NCBI RefSeq assembly: GCF_003965815.1
Contig: NZ_RXOE01000002.1
Span: 1,178,001 to 1,242,000, forward strand
Source: Variovorax gossypii
GTDB lineage: Bacteria; Pseudomonadota; Gammaproteobacteria; Burkholderiales; Burkholderiaceae_C
Direction: 5' to 3'
DNA length: 64,000 nt
A model generated the notes under the pieces. The model was not told where the DNA came from, did no database searches, and saw only the letters and a list, made by a program, of their open reading frames with translations. The translations under genes were made by a program, and so were the position numbers. Positions 1 to 8,718 of the stretch are shown piece after piece (the first letter of the stretch is position 1; each line of letters starts with the position of its first letter).

Positions 1-13
1 TGCCATGCGCCGC

Positions 14-1300
14 TCAGGTCACCGCGTTCTTGCGGTTGAACTCCTCGCGCTTCCACTCCGCGGTCTCGAGCACCTGCACGAGGTGCTCGACCGAGTTCCA
101 CACGTCCTCGAAGCCGATGTACAGCGGCGTGAAGCCGAAGCGCAGGATGTCGGGCATCTGCGAGTCGCCGGCGCGGTAGTCGCCGATCACGCCGCGCGCG
201 ATCAGGGCCTGCACGATGGCGTAGGCGCCTTCCTCGCGACTCAGGCACACCTGCGAGCCGCGCTGCTCGTGCTCGCGCGGCGTGACCAGCGAGAGACCGT
301 GGCCGGCGCAGCGCTCCTCGACCAGCCTGATGAACATGTCGGTGAGCGCGAGCGACTTGGCGCGCAGCGCGGACATTGCGCCATGGTCGCCGTTGAAGGA
401 CTCGGCCGCCAGCACCGTGTCGAGCCCGCATTCGAGCCCGGCCAGCGCGATGATCGGCTGCGTGCCGCAGAGGTAGCGGCCCACGCCCGGAGCGGGGCGG
501 TAGTGCGGCGTGAACTCGAAGGGCGCCGCGTGGCCCCACCAGCCGGACAGCGGCTGTTCGAACTCGCCCGCGTGCTTCGTGTGCACCCATGCGAAGGCAG
601 GCGCGCCGGGGCCGCCGTTGAGGTACTTGTAGCCGCAGCCGATGGCGTAGTCGGCGTTGCTGTCGTTCAGCGCCACGGGCACGGCACCCGCGCTGTGCGC
701 GAGGTCCCACACCGTGAGCGCGCCCACGGCGTGCGCGGCGGCGGTGACGGCCTTCATGTCGTGCATGGCGCCGGTGCGGTAGTTGACGTGCGTGAGCATC
801 AGCACGGCCACTTCCTCGGTCAGTACCGAATCCGGGCCTTGCAACTCGCTCGCGTCGATCAGCTTGAGCGTGAAGCCGCGCTCGCGGCACAGCGATTCGG
901 CGATGTAGAGGTCGGTGGGGAAGTTGCTGCGCTCGCTGATCACCAGCTTGCGGCCGCTGTCCTTCTGCTGGGACAAGGCGGCGAACAGCACCTTGTAGAG
1001 GTTCACCGAGGTGCTGTCGGTGCACACCACCTCGCCGGGTGTGGCGCCGATCAGGCGGGCCACCTTGTCGCCCAGGCGCTGCGGCAGGTCGAACCAGCTG
1101 GCGGTGTTCCACGAGCGGATGAGGCCTTCGCCCCATTCCTTGGTCACCACTTCGGCGATGCGCGCCGGCGCGGCCTTCGGCATCACGCCGAGCGAGTTGC
1201 CGTCGAGGTACAGCACGCCTTCGGGAATGGTGAATTGGTCGCGCAGGGCGCGCAGCGGGTCTTGCGCGTCGAGCGCGCGGCAGTCTGCAAGAGTCGTCAT
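14..1300 (-). CDS. kynU: Kynureninase
   Basis: PLP enzyme that splits kynurenine into anthranilate and alanine in tryptophan catabolism. The protein is 428 aa, a normal length for bacterial KynU. The PLP lysine is K225 in the segment [10 protein letters not shown] start at the ATG at 1300 because it opens the conserved region; an upstream in-frame ATG at 1354 would overlap kynB by 44 bp. It lies 10 bp downstream of kynB on the same strand, so the two form an operon. Tryptophan dioxygenase (kynA), the usual third gene, is not in the window and may lie beyond the left edge. Confidence 0.95.
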   Translation of the reverse strand: MTTLADCRALDAQDPLRALRDQFTIPEGVLYLDGNSLGVMPKAAPARIAEVVTKEWGEGLIRSWNTASWFDLPQRLGDKVARLIGATPGEVVCTDSTSVNLYKVLFAALSQQKDSGRKLVISERSNFPTDLYIAESLCRERGFTLKLIDASELQGPDSVLTEEVAVLMLTHVNYRTGAMHDMKAVTAAAHAVGALTVWDLAHSAGAVPVALNDSNADYAIGCGYKYLNGGPGAPAFAWVHTKHAGEFEQPLSGWWGHAAPFEFTPHYRPAPGVGRYLCGTQPIIALAGLECGLDTVLAAESFNGDHGAMSALRAKSLALTDMFIRLVEERCAGHGLSLVTPREHEQRGSQVCLSREEGAYAIVQALIARGVIGDYRAGDSQMPDILRFGFTPLYIGFEDVWNSVEHLVQVLETAEWKREEFNRKNAVT

Positions 1301-1310
1301 GTCGGAGGTT

Positions 1311-1964
1311 TCAGCGAGGGAGTTCGCGCAGCACGGCGCGAACGGGGGAGGCATCGGCGCTGACCAGCTTGAGCGGCAGCGCGATGAGTTCGTAGTCGCC
1401 CTCGGGCACGTCGTCGAGCACGAGGTTCTCGAGCACGCGAAGGTCGAGGCGGCGGATGCGTTGGTGGCTTTCCAGTGTCTTGCTGTCGGCCGGGTCGATG
1501 CTGGCGGTGTCGATGCCGATGAGCTTCACGCCCATGGCCGCCAGGCGCTCGACGGTTGCAGGGGCGTAGGCGGCGAGTTCCGGGTCCCAGCGGCCGACCG
1601 GCATGGTTGTGTAGGTGCGGACCAGCACGCGCGGGGGCAGTGTGCTGTCGACGGCGTGGGCGATGTGCTCCCACTCGATCAGCGCGCCCTTGTCGATCGC
1701 GTGGATCACGCGGCAGGGGCCGAGGAAGGGCGTGAGGTCGACGTCGCCGATGGTCTGGCCCTCGGGGTCGTAGTGCAGTGGAGCGTCGGCATGCGCACCG
1801 ACGTGGGGCGAGAGCTTGATCTCGCTGACGTTGACCGGACAGCCCGGAGAAATGGTCGCGGCCCAGCGCTGCTGGTAGGGCGTGTCGCCGGGAAAGACCG
1901 GCGCGCCTTCATGCACTGGCGGCGAGATGTCCCAGATTCGGGGGCGGTGTTGCTGTGAACGCAT
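1311..1964 (-). CDS. kynB: Kynurenine formamidase (arylformamidase)
   Basis: Hydrolyses N-formylkynurenine to kynurenine, the step before KynU. The 217-aa protein belongs to the metal-dependent cyclase superfamily and carries that family's HxGxHxD metal motif as HVGAHAD around residues 52-58. It is the upstream gene of a kynB-kynU operon. A dyad at 1996-2017 lies about 32 bp before the start codon. A distant superfamily relative sits at 54087-54899 in the auxin cluster. Confidence 0.93.
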   Translation of the reverse strand: MRSQQHRPRIWDISPPVHEGAPVFPGDTPYQQRWAATISPGCPVNVSEIKLSPHVGAHADAPLHYDPEGQTIGDVDLTPFLGPCRVIHAIDKGALIEWEHIAHAVDSTLPPRVLVRTYTTMPVGRWDPELAAYAPATVERLAAMGVKLIGIDTASIDPADSKTLESHQRIRRLDLRVLENLVLDDVPEGDYELIALPLKLVSADASPVRAVLRELPR

Positions 1965-1995
1965 GGCGCGAAGTTAGCGCCGGGCGAGAGGTCGT

Positions 1996-2017
1996 GGTGT
2001 CGGTTATTTCCAACACC
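1996..2017 (-). promoter_or_regulatory. Imperfect dyad upstream of kynB, candidate operator
   Basis: A 22-bp imperfect palindrome with half-sites GGTGTnGG and CCnACACC (16 of 22 positions symmetric) lies 32 bp upstream of the kynB start. On the minus strand a TTGTCA (2028-2023) could act as -35, which would put the dyad over the -10 zone. Lrp-type KynR regulates kyn genes in some proteobacteria. No such gene is visible here, so the binding protein is unknown. Confidence 0.35.
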
Positions 2018-2044
2018 AGGCGTGACAAGTTGAAGCGCGATCGT

Positions 2045-2359
2045 TCAGTGCAGCGAAGACAGCGCGGGCAGGCCGTGGCGGGCCCGTGCGCGTTCGCAGG
2101 CGTCGCTGCCGGCCTGCAGTTCGTGGCACGGGTTGGGGCGCCATTCGTAGATGCCGCAGCCCACAGACTGGCCGATCTTGCCGGTGAGCGCGGCGCAGCG
2201 CGGGGATGCGTGGTCGGTGCCGCGCATGCGGCAGATGGCGTCGTTCACCTCGACGGCGAGGCCCGAGGGCACCTTGCCGCCGTTGTCGTCGAGTTCATGC
2301 ACGCTGAAGTCGACGCGATAGCTGGCGCAGCAGGCGCCGCATTGCTGGCAATCGGACAT
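2045..2359 (-). CDS. YkgJ-type cysteine-cluster protein
   Basis: A 104-aa protein beginning with the cysteine cluster CQQCGACC, with further cysteines at about residues 43, 54, 68 and 78. This is the pattern of the YkgJ / CxxCxxCC family, thought to bind zinc or an Fe-S cluster. The function is unknown. It lies between argF and kynB on the same strand, 28 bp from argF and 80 bp from kynB. Confidence 0.8.
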   Translation of the reverse strand: MSDCQQCGACCASYRVDFSVHELDDNGGKVPSGLAVEVNDAICRMRGTDHASPRCAALTGKIGQSVGCGIYEWRPNPCHELQAGSDACERARARHGLPALSSLH

Positions 2360-2387
2360 GCTGCGGCGCCTTTGCCTGGTTTGGCTA

Positions 2388-3350
2388 TCAGAGCCTGCCG
2401 AGGAGCAGGAACTCCATGAGCGCCTTCTGCGCGTGCAGGCGGTTCTCGGCCTCGTCCCACACCACCGACTGCGGGCCGTCGATGACCTCGGCCTGCACTT
2501 CCTCGCCGCGGTGGGCGGGCAGGCAGTGCATGAAGAGGGCGTCGGGCTGGGCCGCGCGCATCATTTCCTCGTCGACGCACCAGTCGGCAAAGGCCTTGCG
2601 GCGCGCCTCGTTCTCAGCCTCGTAGCCCATGCTGGTCCAGACGTCGGTGGTGACGAGGTCGGCGCCGCGGCAGGCTTCCATCGGGTCCTTGAAGACCTTG
2701 TAGCTGTCGCCCGAGCGGATGCCGGCGATCGACTGGTCCACCTCGTAGCCGCTGGGCGTGCTCACGTGCACCGTGAAGCCCAGGATCTCGGCCGCCTGCA
2801 GCCAGGTGTTGGCCATGTTGTTGCCGTCGCCGACCCACGCGACCGTCTTCCCCTTCAGGCAGGAAAGCACGTCGCCTCCGGAACCGTGGGAACCGCGGTG
2901 CTCGATGTAGGTGAAGATGTCCGCCAGGATCTGGCAGGGATGGAACTCGTTGGTCAGGCCGTTGATGACGGGCACGCGCGAATGCGCGGCGAAGGCGTCG
3001 ATCTTGGTCTGCTCGTAGGTGCGGATCATCACCAGGTCGACCATGCGGCTGATGACCTTGGCGCTGTCCTCGATGGGCTCGGCGCGGCCGAGCTGGCTGT
3101 CGCCGGTGGTCAGGTGCACCACGCTGCCGCCGAGCTGGTACATGCCGGCCTCGAAGCTCACGCGGGTGCGCGTGCTGGCCTTCTCGAAGATCATGGCCAG
3201 CGTGCGGTCGACCAGCGGCTGGTGCTTTTCGTAGGTCTTGAACTTCTTCTTGATGATCGCCATGCGATCGAAGAGGTAGGCGTACTCGTCGGCGGTGAAG
3301 TCGGCGAACTGCAGGTAGTGCCGTATGGGGTTCGCGGTGGCGGTCGTCAT
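2388..3350 (-). CDS. argF: Ornithine carbamoyltransferase
   Basis: Makes citrulline from ornithine and carbamoyl phosphate in arginine synthesis. The 320-aa protein has the carbamoyl-phosphate motif STRTR near residues 57-61, the HPCQ motif in mid-protein and the ornithine-loop HCLP motif near residue 274. Its ATG at 3350 overlaps the argD stop codon by 4 bp (ATGA), so translation of the two is probably coupled. The cognate substrate-supplying step is encoded directly upstream. Confidence 0.96.
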   Translation of the reverse strand: MTTATANPIRHYLQFADFTADEYAYLFDRMAIIKKKFKTYEKHQPLVDRTLAMIFEKASTRTRVSFEAGMYQLGGSVVHLTTGDSQLGRAEPIEDSAKVISRMVDLVMIRTYEQTKIDAFAAHSRVPVINGLTNEFHPCQILADIFTYIEHRGSHGSGGDVLSCLKGKTVAWVGDGNNMANTWLQAAEILGFTVHVSTPSGYEVDQSIAGIRSGDSYKVFKDPMEACRGADLVTTDVWTSMGYEAENEARRKAFADWCVDEEMMRAAQPDALFMHCLPAHRGEEVQAEVIDGPQSVVWDEAENRLHAQKALMEFLLLGRL

Positions 3351-4555
3351 TGGGGGGCGGGCTCCGACAGGAAGGCTTTGACGATGGGCGCGAGGATGGC
3401 GACGATCTCGTCGGCCTCGGCAATGCTCAGGATGAGCGGCGGCACGAGGCGGATCACCTTGTCGGCCGTCACGCTCAGCAGCAGGCCGGCGTCGCAGGCG
3501 CGGTTGAGGATCACGCCGCAGGGACGGTCGAGCTCGATGCCGATCATCAGGCCCTGGCCGCGGATTTCCTTCACGCCGGGCAGGCCGCCGAGTTCGCGCT
3601 CCAGCGCGGCCTTCAGGTGGGCGCCCACTGTGGCGGCGTTTTCGAGCAGCTTGTGCTCTTCCATGATGCGGATGGTTTCGACGCCGGCGCGCATGGCGAG
3701 CGGGTTGCCGCCGAAGGTGGTGCCGTGGTTGCCCGGGCCGAAGATGTTGGCGGCCTTGGGGCCGGCCACCACGGCGCCGATCGGCACGCCCGAGCCCAGG
3801 CCCTTGGCCAGCGGCATCACGTCGGGCTTGATGCCCGCCCACTGGTGGGCGAACCACTTGCCGGTGCGGCCCATGCCGCACTGCACCTCGTCGATCATCA
3901 TGAGCCAGTCGCGCTCGTCGCACAGCTGACGCACCTGCTTGAGGTATTCCCAGCGCATCGGGTTGATGCCGCCTTCGCCCTGGATGGTTTCGAAGAACAC
4001 GGCGACCACGTTCGGGTTGCCTTCGGTGGCCTTCTTCAGCGCCTCGATGTCGTTCAGCGGCACGCGGATGAAGCCCTCGACCAGCGGGCCGAAGCCGGCC
4101 TGCACCTTGGGATTGCCGGTGGCCGAGAGGGTGGCGATGCTGCGGCCGTGGAAGGCGGCTTCGTAGACGACGATCTCGGGGCGCTCGATTCCCTTGTCGT
4201 GGCCGTACTTGCGGGCCAGCTTCAGGGCGGCTTCGTTGGCCTCGAGGCCGGTACAGCAGAAGAAGGCGTTGGTGAGGCCCGAAATTTCGGTCAGCTTGGT
4301 GGCGAGCTGTTCCTGGCCGGTCACGTGGTAGTAGTTGGAGCTGTGGATCAGCTTGGTCAGCTGGTCCTGCAGGGCGGGCACCAGCTCGGGATGGTTGTGG
4401 CCCAGCGTGTTCACCGCGATGCCGCCGAGGCCGTCGAGGTAGGCCTTGCCCGCGGTGTCCCAGACTCGGCAACCCTGACCGTGCGACAGTGCGATCGGCA
4501 GGCGACCGTAGGTGTTCATGACGTGGGGCGAGGTGGGCTGGGCGGTAGCGCTCAT
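3347..4555 (-). CDS. argD: Acetylornithine aminotransferase
   Basis: PLP class III aminotransferase for N-acetylornithine in arginine synthesis. It has 402 aa, and the PLP lysine is K251 in LAKGLGSG. I chose the ATG at 4555 because a GGAG ribosome site lies about 9 bases upstream and the protein then begins right before the conserved domain; a start at 4624 would add 23 poorly conserved residues. It is the first gene of argD-argF and diverges from the DUF3579 gene. Enzymes of this clade can also act on succinyldiaminopimelate. Confidence 0.93.
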   Translation of the reverse strand: MSATAQPTSPHVMNTYGRLPIALSHGQGCRVWDTAGKAYLDGLGGIAVNTLGHNHPELVPALQDQLTKLIHSSNYYHVTGQEQLATKLTEISGLTNAFFCCTGLEANEAALKLARKYGHDKGIERPEIVVYEAAFHGRSIATLSATGNPKVQAGFGPLVEGFIRVPLNDIEALKKATEGNPNVVAVFFETIQGEGGINPMRWEYLKQVRQLCDERDWLMMIDEVQCGMGRTGKWFAHQWAGIKPDVMPLAKGLGSGVPIGAVVAGPKAANIFGPGNHGTTFGGNPLAMRAGVETIRIMEEHKLLENAATVGAHLKAALERELGGLPGVKEIRGQGLMIGIELDRPCGVILNRACDAGLLLSVTADKVIRLVPPLILSIAEADEIVAILAPIVKAFLSEPAPQ

Positions 4556-4641
4556 TCGGGTTCTCCAGATAGGGAAGGCGGATTCTAGGCGCGCGGTTTG
4601 ACGGCTTCGTTGAGGATTCCGCATTACAGCAATGCCCCATG

Positions 4642-4672
4642 TTCAGGATGCAAAAAGGGGCGCGGATAGAAT
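4642..4672 (+). promoter_or_regulatory. Weak sigma70-like promoter for the DUF3579 gene
   Basis: TAGAAT at 4667-4672 matches a -10 box in 5 of 6 bases. A possible -35, TTCAGG, lies at 4642-4647 with a long 19-bp spacer. A similar GATAGAAT box lies before hda. The ATG follows 45 bases later. Confidence 0.3.
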
Positions 4673-4716
4673 CGCTTGCTGCACCGCAGCACCTGCTCCG
4701 GTCGCCTCATTCAACG

Positions 4717-5046
4717 ATGATTTCCCCCACAGCCAAAGAAATCTTCATCCAGGGCATCACCAAGGATGGACGGACCTTTCGCCCCAGCGATTGGGCCGAG
4801 CGTCTGGCCGGCGTGATGTGCTCCTTCCGCCCGGGCGGCGCCTATCCGGGCAGTCACCTGAGCTATTCGCCCTGGTGCATCCCGACGACCATCAACGGCG
4901 TGAAGTGCGTGGTCGTGAACCGCGCCCTGCGCGACGCCGAACCGATGGCCTGGGACTTCTGCGTGAACTTCGCCAGGGACAACGACCTGCAGGTAGCCGA
5001 AGCCTGTCTCGTGCCCGACGCACCCATCCCCCCGAAAAAGGCCTGA
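4717..5046 (+). CDS. DUF3579 family protein
   Basis: A 109-aa soluble protein of the betaproteobacterial DUF3579 family, recognised from the opening ISPTAKEIFIQGIT and the central SWCIPTTINGVKC-like segment. No enzymatic motif is visible and the function is unknown. I use the ATG at 4717; an in-frame ATG at 4639 would add 26 residues without family character. The gene ends inside its own terminator hairpin, which encodes the last residues PPKKA and the stop. It diverges from argD. Confidence 0.85.
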   Translation: MISPTAKEIFIQGITKDGRTFRPSDWAERLAGVMCSFRPGGAYPGSHLSYSPWCIPTTINGVKCVVVNRALRDAEPMAWDFCVNFARDNDLQVAEACLVPDAPIPPKKA

Positions 5047-5057
5047 CAGGCCTTTTT
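5035..5057 (+). terminator. Intrinsic terminator containing the stop codon of the DUF3579 gene
   Basis: The stem AAAAAGGCC (5035-5043) pairs with GGCCTTTTT (5049-5057) around a TGACA loop. The TGA in the loop (5044-5046) is the stop codon of the upstream gene. The T-run ends the transcript. Confidence 0.8.
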
Positions 5058-5116
5058 CTTTGCCTGTCTGCCTGCTTTTTGGCCCGGCGCCCGGTTCACG
5101 AAGCGAACGGGCATGA

Positions 5117-5140
5117 AAAAACCGCCCGAAGGCGGTTTTT
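5117..5140 (-). terminator. rpsT terminator with UUCG tetraloop
   Basis: AAAAACCGCC (5117-5126) pairs with GGCGGTTTTT (5131-5140). Read on the minus strand the loop is TTCG, the extra-stable UUCG tetraloop, followed by a T-run. It lies 71 bp past the rpsT stop. A/T runs on both sides allow it to work in both directions between the two convergent genes. Confidence 0.85.
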
Positions 5141-5210
5141 CACTTTGCTGCAGCGCACCCCGATCAAACGGCGGACCGGAGGATTCCGGTCCGGGCTTGC
5201 TTGACAGGTG

Positions 5211-5525
5211 TCAGGCGGCGGCCTTTGCAGGCGCGAGGGCGAGGGCCTTGACCTTGGCCGACAGGCGGCTCTTGTCGCGGGCGGCCTTGTTCTTGTGGAA
5301 GATGCCCTTGTCGGCGATCGCGTCGACGATGCTCTGGGCCTTCGCGAACAGTTCGCTTGCCTTGGTCTTGTCGCCAGCCAGAACAGCCTTTTCGACGTTC
5401 TTGACAGCGGTACGGTACTTGGAGCGCAGCGAGGTGTTCGCAGCGTTCAGCTTGGTGTCCTGGCGGACGCGCTTACGGCCGGAGGCGAGGCGCGGGTTCT
5501 TTTTCTTGGGCTTGGCGGATGCCAT
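5211..5525 (-). CDS. rpsT: 30S ribosomal protein S20
   Basis: A 104-aa lysine/arginine- and alanine-rich protein starting [19 protein letters not shown], the typical S20 N-terminus that binds 16S rRNA. It is somewhat longer than E. coli S20 owing to an alanine-rich tail. It is monocistronic, diverges from murJ and ends in the hairpin at 5117-5140. Next to murJ is the usual place for rpsT in proteobacteria. Confidence 0.97.
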   Translation of the reverse strand: MASAKPKKKNPRLASGRKRVRQDTKLNAANTSLRSKYRTAVKNVEKAVLAGDKTKASELFAKAQSIVDAIADKGIFHKNKAARDKSRLSAKVKALALAPAKAAA

Positions 5526-5570
5526 GATTTATGTCCTTAGGTGTCTGAGGATGATGCAGCAAAGCCCTCC

Positions 5571-5576
5571 ATTATA
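5571..5576 (-). promoter_or_regulatory. -10 box of the rpsT promoter
   Basis: On the minus strand this reads TATAAT, a perfect -10 box, 46 bases upstream of the rpsT start. The -35 region is GC-rich and only weakly matches consensus. Confidence 0.6.
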
Positions 5577-5643
5577 GGCCGGGTCGGCTTTTCCGGCGAA
5601 TCCGGCCGTTTCGAGCCTCCGGCGGGGCCTAAACTCGGCCCCC

Positions 5644-7197
5644 GTGTCCCTGCTCAAATCCGCCTCAACCGTCTCCCTGCTGACCCTCGCCTCGCGGATC
5701 ACGGGCCTCGTTCGCGACGTGCTTTTCGCCTCGGTTTTCGGCGTCAGCGCGCTCACCGACGCCTTCAACGTCGCATTCCGCATCCCGAACCTGTTCCGGC
5801 GGGTCTTCGGCGAAGGGGCCTTCAGCCAGGCCTTCGTGCCGGTGCTGGCCGCGCGCAAGACCGAAGCGGGGGACGAGGGCGCCCGGCAGCTCATCGACCA
5901 CGTCGCCACGCTGCTGACCTGGACGCTGGTGATCGTCTGCGTGGCCGGCGTGGCCGGCGCGCCGCTGCTGGTCTGGGCCATGGCCAGCGGGCTGCCCGGT
6001 TTCGACGCGGCGGTGGTCATGACGCGCTGGATGTTCCCGTACATCGGCTTCATGTCGCTGGTGGCGCTGGCGGGCGGCATCCTCAACACCTGGCGCAAGT
6101 TCGCGGTGCCGGCGGCGTCGCCGGTGCTGCTCAACGTGGCGCTGATCCTGTCGATCCTGGTCGGGGCGCCGCTTTTCCGGCACTGGGGCATCGAACCGAT
6201 CTACGCGCAGTGCGTGGGCGTCATGGCCGGCGGCGTGCTGCAGCTGGCCCTGCAGTTTCCCGCCCTGCGCAAGCTGGGGCTGCTGCCGCGCCTGGGCCTG
6301 AGCCTGCGGGCGCTGCGCACCGCCTGGACCGACCCGAACACGCGCAAGGTGCTCAAGCTGATGCTGCCGGCGCTGCTGGGCGTGAGCGTGGCGCAGATCT
6401 CGCTGCTCATCAACACGCAGATCGCCTCGCATCTCGCGGTGGGCAGCGTGACCTGGATCACCAATGCCGACCGGCTGATGGAGTTCCCGACCGCCATGCT
6501 CGGCGTGGCGCTGGGCGTGGTGCTGATGCCGCAACTGGCCGGCGCCCGCGCCGCCAAGGACGACGCGCGCTATTCCTCGCTGCTCGACTGGGGCCTGCGC
6601 CTCGTGGTGCTGCTGTCGGCACCCTGTGCCATCGCCTTGCTGCTGTTCGCGAAGCCGCTGGTGGCGGTGCTCTTCCACAACGGCGCCTACAACGGCGAGG
6701 ACGTGGGCCGGACCACCGTGGCGCTGATGGGCTACGGCGTCGGCCTCGTCGGCATCGTGGCCGTGAAGGTGCTCGCGCCGGGCTACTACGCCAAGCACGA
6801 CACCCGCACGCCGATGCTGATCGCAGTGGGCGTGCTGGTGCTGACGCAGATCCTCAACGTGTTCCTGGTGCCGGTGCTGCAGCACGCGGCGCTCACGCTG
6901 ACCATCGCCATCGGCGCGCTGGTCAACGCGGCGTGGCTGCTGGTCGGGCTGATCCGCCGCGGCAGCTACAAGCCCGAGCCGGGGTGGGGCAGGTTCGCTC
7001 TGCAGGTGATCGCCGGCACGGCGGTGCTCGCGGGCCTGCTGGTGTGGGGCTCGGCGCATTTCGACTGGGTCGCCCTGCGCGAGCAGCGCTTGCTGCGCAT
7101 CGGCCTGCTGGCCGCACTGGTCGCCGGCTCGGCGCTGCTCTACTTCGGCGTACTGGCGGCGGTCGGCGTTCGGCTGCGCAGCTTCGTCCGCCGCTGA
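5644..7197 (+). CDS. murJ: Lipid II flippase MurJ
   Basis: Polytopic inner-membrane protein of the MOP exporter superfamily that flips lipid II for peptidoglycan synthesis. It has 517 aa, and hydrophobic segments run throughout in keeping with the 14-helix MurJ fold. The N-terminus LLKSASTVSLLTLASRITG and the DAFNVAFRIPNLFRRVFGEG segment are family hallmarks. The start is GTG at 5644. No ribosome site is visible. A TAAACT box at 5630-5635 lies so close that the mRNA could be nearly leaderless. It diverges from rpsT. Confidence 0.95.
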   Translation: MSLLKSASTVSLLTLASRITGLVRDVLFASVFGVSALTDAFNVAFRIPNLFRRVFGEGAFSQAFVPVLAARKTEAGDEGARQLIDHVATLLTWTLVIVCVAGVAGAPLLVWAMASGLPGFDAAVVMTRWMFPYIGFMSLVALAGGILNTWRKFAVPAASPVLLNVALILSILVGAPLFRHWGIEPIYAQCVGVMAGGVLQLALQFPALRKLGLLPRLGLSLRALRTAWTDPNTRKVLKLMLPALLGVSVAQISLLINTQIASHLAVGSVTWITNADRLMEFPTAMLGVALGVVLMPQLAGARAAKDDARYSSLLDWGLRLVVLLSAPCAIALLLFAKPLVAVLFHNGAYNGEDVGRTTVALMGYGVGLVGIVAVKVLAPGYYAKHDTRTPMLIAVGVLVLTQILNVFLVPVLQHAALTLTIAIGALVNAAWLLVGLIRRGSYKPEPGWGRFALQVIAGTAVLAGLLVWGSAHFDWVALREQRLLRIGLLAALVAGSALLYFGVLAAVGVRLRSFVRR

Positions 7198-7249
7198 AAG
7201 CTCGCGCCGGGGCGGTGGCGGCGCTCGCGCAATACGCGTGTGCCCTGCC

Positions 7250-7278
7250 TTGACGCTCCCTGAATGCTCCTCTACAAA
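7250..7278 (+). promoter_or_regulatory. Sigma70 promoter placed for a leaderless mRNA
   Basis: TTGACG (7250-7255), a 17-bp spacer and TACAAA (7273-7278) form a good sigma70 promoter. The expected start of transcription coincides with the A of the ATG at 7284, and no ribosome-binding site is present. Confidence 0.55.
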
Positions 7279-7283
7279 GCCAC

Positions 7284-8135
7284 ATGACGTTCAGCTTTCA
7301 GGTTCCAACCGCCCTGGAGTATTTCGAATCGCTGGTCCGCAGCGACGACCAGTTTCCGCTGCTCGAGGCCGCCGCCAGCCTGGCCCAGGACGAATACCCC
7401 GACCTCGACGTGCAACAGGTGCTGGGCGACGTCGACCAGCTCCTGGCCCGCCTCAAGCGCCGCCTGCCCGCCGACGCGGCGCCCCTGGCCCGGCTGCGCG
7501 CCCTGAACCAGTTCTTCTTCAACGACCTGAACTTCGGCGGCAACGTCAACGACTACTACGACCCCGACAACAGCTACCTGAACGCCGTGCTGCGCACCCG
7601 CCGCGGCATCCCGATCTCGCTGGCCGTGCTGTGGATGGAGCTGGCGCAGGGCCTGGGCCTGCAGGCGCGCGGCATCGGGTTTCCGGGGCACTTCATGCTC
7701 AAGGTGACGCTGCCCAAGGGGCAGGTGGTGATCGACCCGTTCACCGGCAAGTCGCTGTCGCGCGAGGAACTGAGCGAGCGGCTCGAGCCCTACAAGCGCG
7801 GCAACGGGCTGGTGGGCGACTTCGACGTGCCGCTGGGCCTGTACCTGCAGCCCGCCAGTTCGCGCGAGATCATCGCCCGCATGCTGCGCAACCTGAAGGA
7901 GGTGCATCACGCGCAGGAAGACTGGCAGCGCGTCATCGCCGTGCAGGACCGCCTCATCGCCCTCTTGCCCAGCGCCTGGGGCGAGTACCGCGACCGCGGC
8001 GTCGCGCATGCGGAGCAGGGCAACACGGCCCAGGCGGTGCGCGATCTCGAAACCTACCTCGCGAAGGCCGAGGACGCGCTCGACCTCGACGCGATCGCCG
8101 AGCGCGTCGCCACGCTGCGCCGCATGGCCAGCTGA
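7284..8135 (+). CDS. SirB1-type transglutaminase-like/TPR protein
   Basis: A 283-aa protein. The first two thirds match the SirB1 / transglutaminase-like family: LRALNQFFFNDLNFGGN near residues 72-88, then RRGIPISLAVLWMELAQ and GIGFPGHFMLKV. The last 80 residues are a tetratricopeptide-like helical region. The family's biochemical role is unsettled; in many bacteria it neighbours prmC or cell-envelope genes. Here it follows murJ by 86 bp with its own promoter and is followed 5 bp later by a glyoxalase-fold gene. Confidence 0.85.
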   Translation: MTFSFQVPTALEYFESLVRSDDQFPLLEAAASLAQDEYPDLDVQQVLGDVDQLLARLKRRLPADAAPLARLRALNQFFFNDLNFGGNVNDYYDPDNSYLNAVLRTRRGIPISLAVLWMELAQGLGLQARGIGFPGHFMLKVTLPKGQVVIDPFTGKSLSREELSERLEPYKRGNGLVGDFDVPLGLYLQPASSREIIARMLRNLKEVHHAQEDWQRVIAVQDRLIALLPSAWGEYRDRGVAHAEQGNTAQAVRDLETYLAKAEDALDLDAIAERVATLRRMAS

Positions 8136-8140
8136 ATGAA

Positions 8141-8569
8141 ATGAACACCCAGGCCGGCGTGAGCCCGGCGCCCGACCTGGGCACCCTGCATGAATTCCAC
8201 GGCGTGCAGCCGGTGCTGCCGGTGTCCGACGTCACGCGCGCCGCGCGGTGGTTCCGCGACGTGCTGGGCTTCGAGCTCGACTTCATCGCCGGCGAGCCGC
8301 CCAGCTACGCCCGGGTGAAGAAGGGCGACCGCAGCTACGGCGACCCGGTCTACCTGCGGCTGTGGCAGTGCAATGCGCGCGAGGCGAAACCCTGGCGCGG
8401 CGAGATCGTGATCCACGTGGGCAAGGACATCGACGGCCTGCACGCCGCCTACGTGAAGCGCGGCGTGACGGTCATCGAGCCGCCGACGTCCCAGCCCTGG
8501 GGGCTGCGCGAATTCGCGATCCGCGAACCCGACGGCCATGTGCTGCGCTTCTGCGGCTACCTGCCGTGA
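8141..8569 (+). CDS. Glyoxalase / bleomycin-resistance superfamily protein
   Basis: A 142-aa single-unit vicinal-oxygen-chelate protein: VLPVSDVTRAARWFRDVLGF at the start, and FAIREPDGHVLRFCGY with the metal-type E at the end. The substrate cannot be told from sequence; relatives include antibiotic-binding and lyase-type proteins. It begins 5 bp after the SirB1-type gene, so the two are co-transcribed. Confidence 0.8.
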   Translation: MNTQAGVSPAPDLGTLHEFHGVQPVLPVSDVTRAARWFRDVLGFELDFIAGEPPSYARVKKGDRSYGDPVYLRLWQCNAREAKPWRGEIVIHVGKDIDGLHAAYVKRGVTVIEPPTSQPWGLREFAIREPDGHVLRFCGYLP

Positions 8570-8627
8570 ATGCCGTGGCCGGGTCGAATTTCTGAAACAC
8601 AAAATTACAAATAGATCGACGCAGCCG

Positions 8628-8654
8628 TGTCGATCCGGATTGCGCTCGTCCGAC
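8628..8654 (+). promoter_or_regulatory. Predicted ECF42-type promoter
   Basis: TGTCGA (8628-8633) and CGAC (8651-8654), separated by 17 bp, match the ECF42 target signature I recall from actinobacteria (TGTCGA at -35, CGA/TC at -10). The site lies 65 bp upstream of the first gene of the operon that encodes this sigma factor, which suggests autoregulation. Confidence 0.6.
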
Positions 8655-8718
8655 GTGTGAACAGGAGCAGGCAGATTCCGAAGCCGCTTCACCACCATCA
8701 ACCTTCAGGAGAAACGAC

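Noticed and set aside
2388..4640. A single 750-codon protein covering argF and the argD region
   Set aside because: Only the C-terminal 320 residues are ArgF. The rest is argD read in the wrong frame, and argD itself is intact in the correct frame with an ATGA junction.
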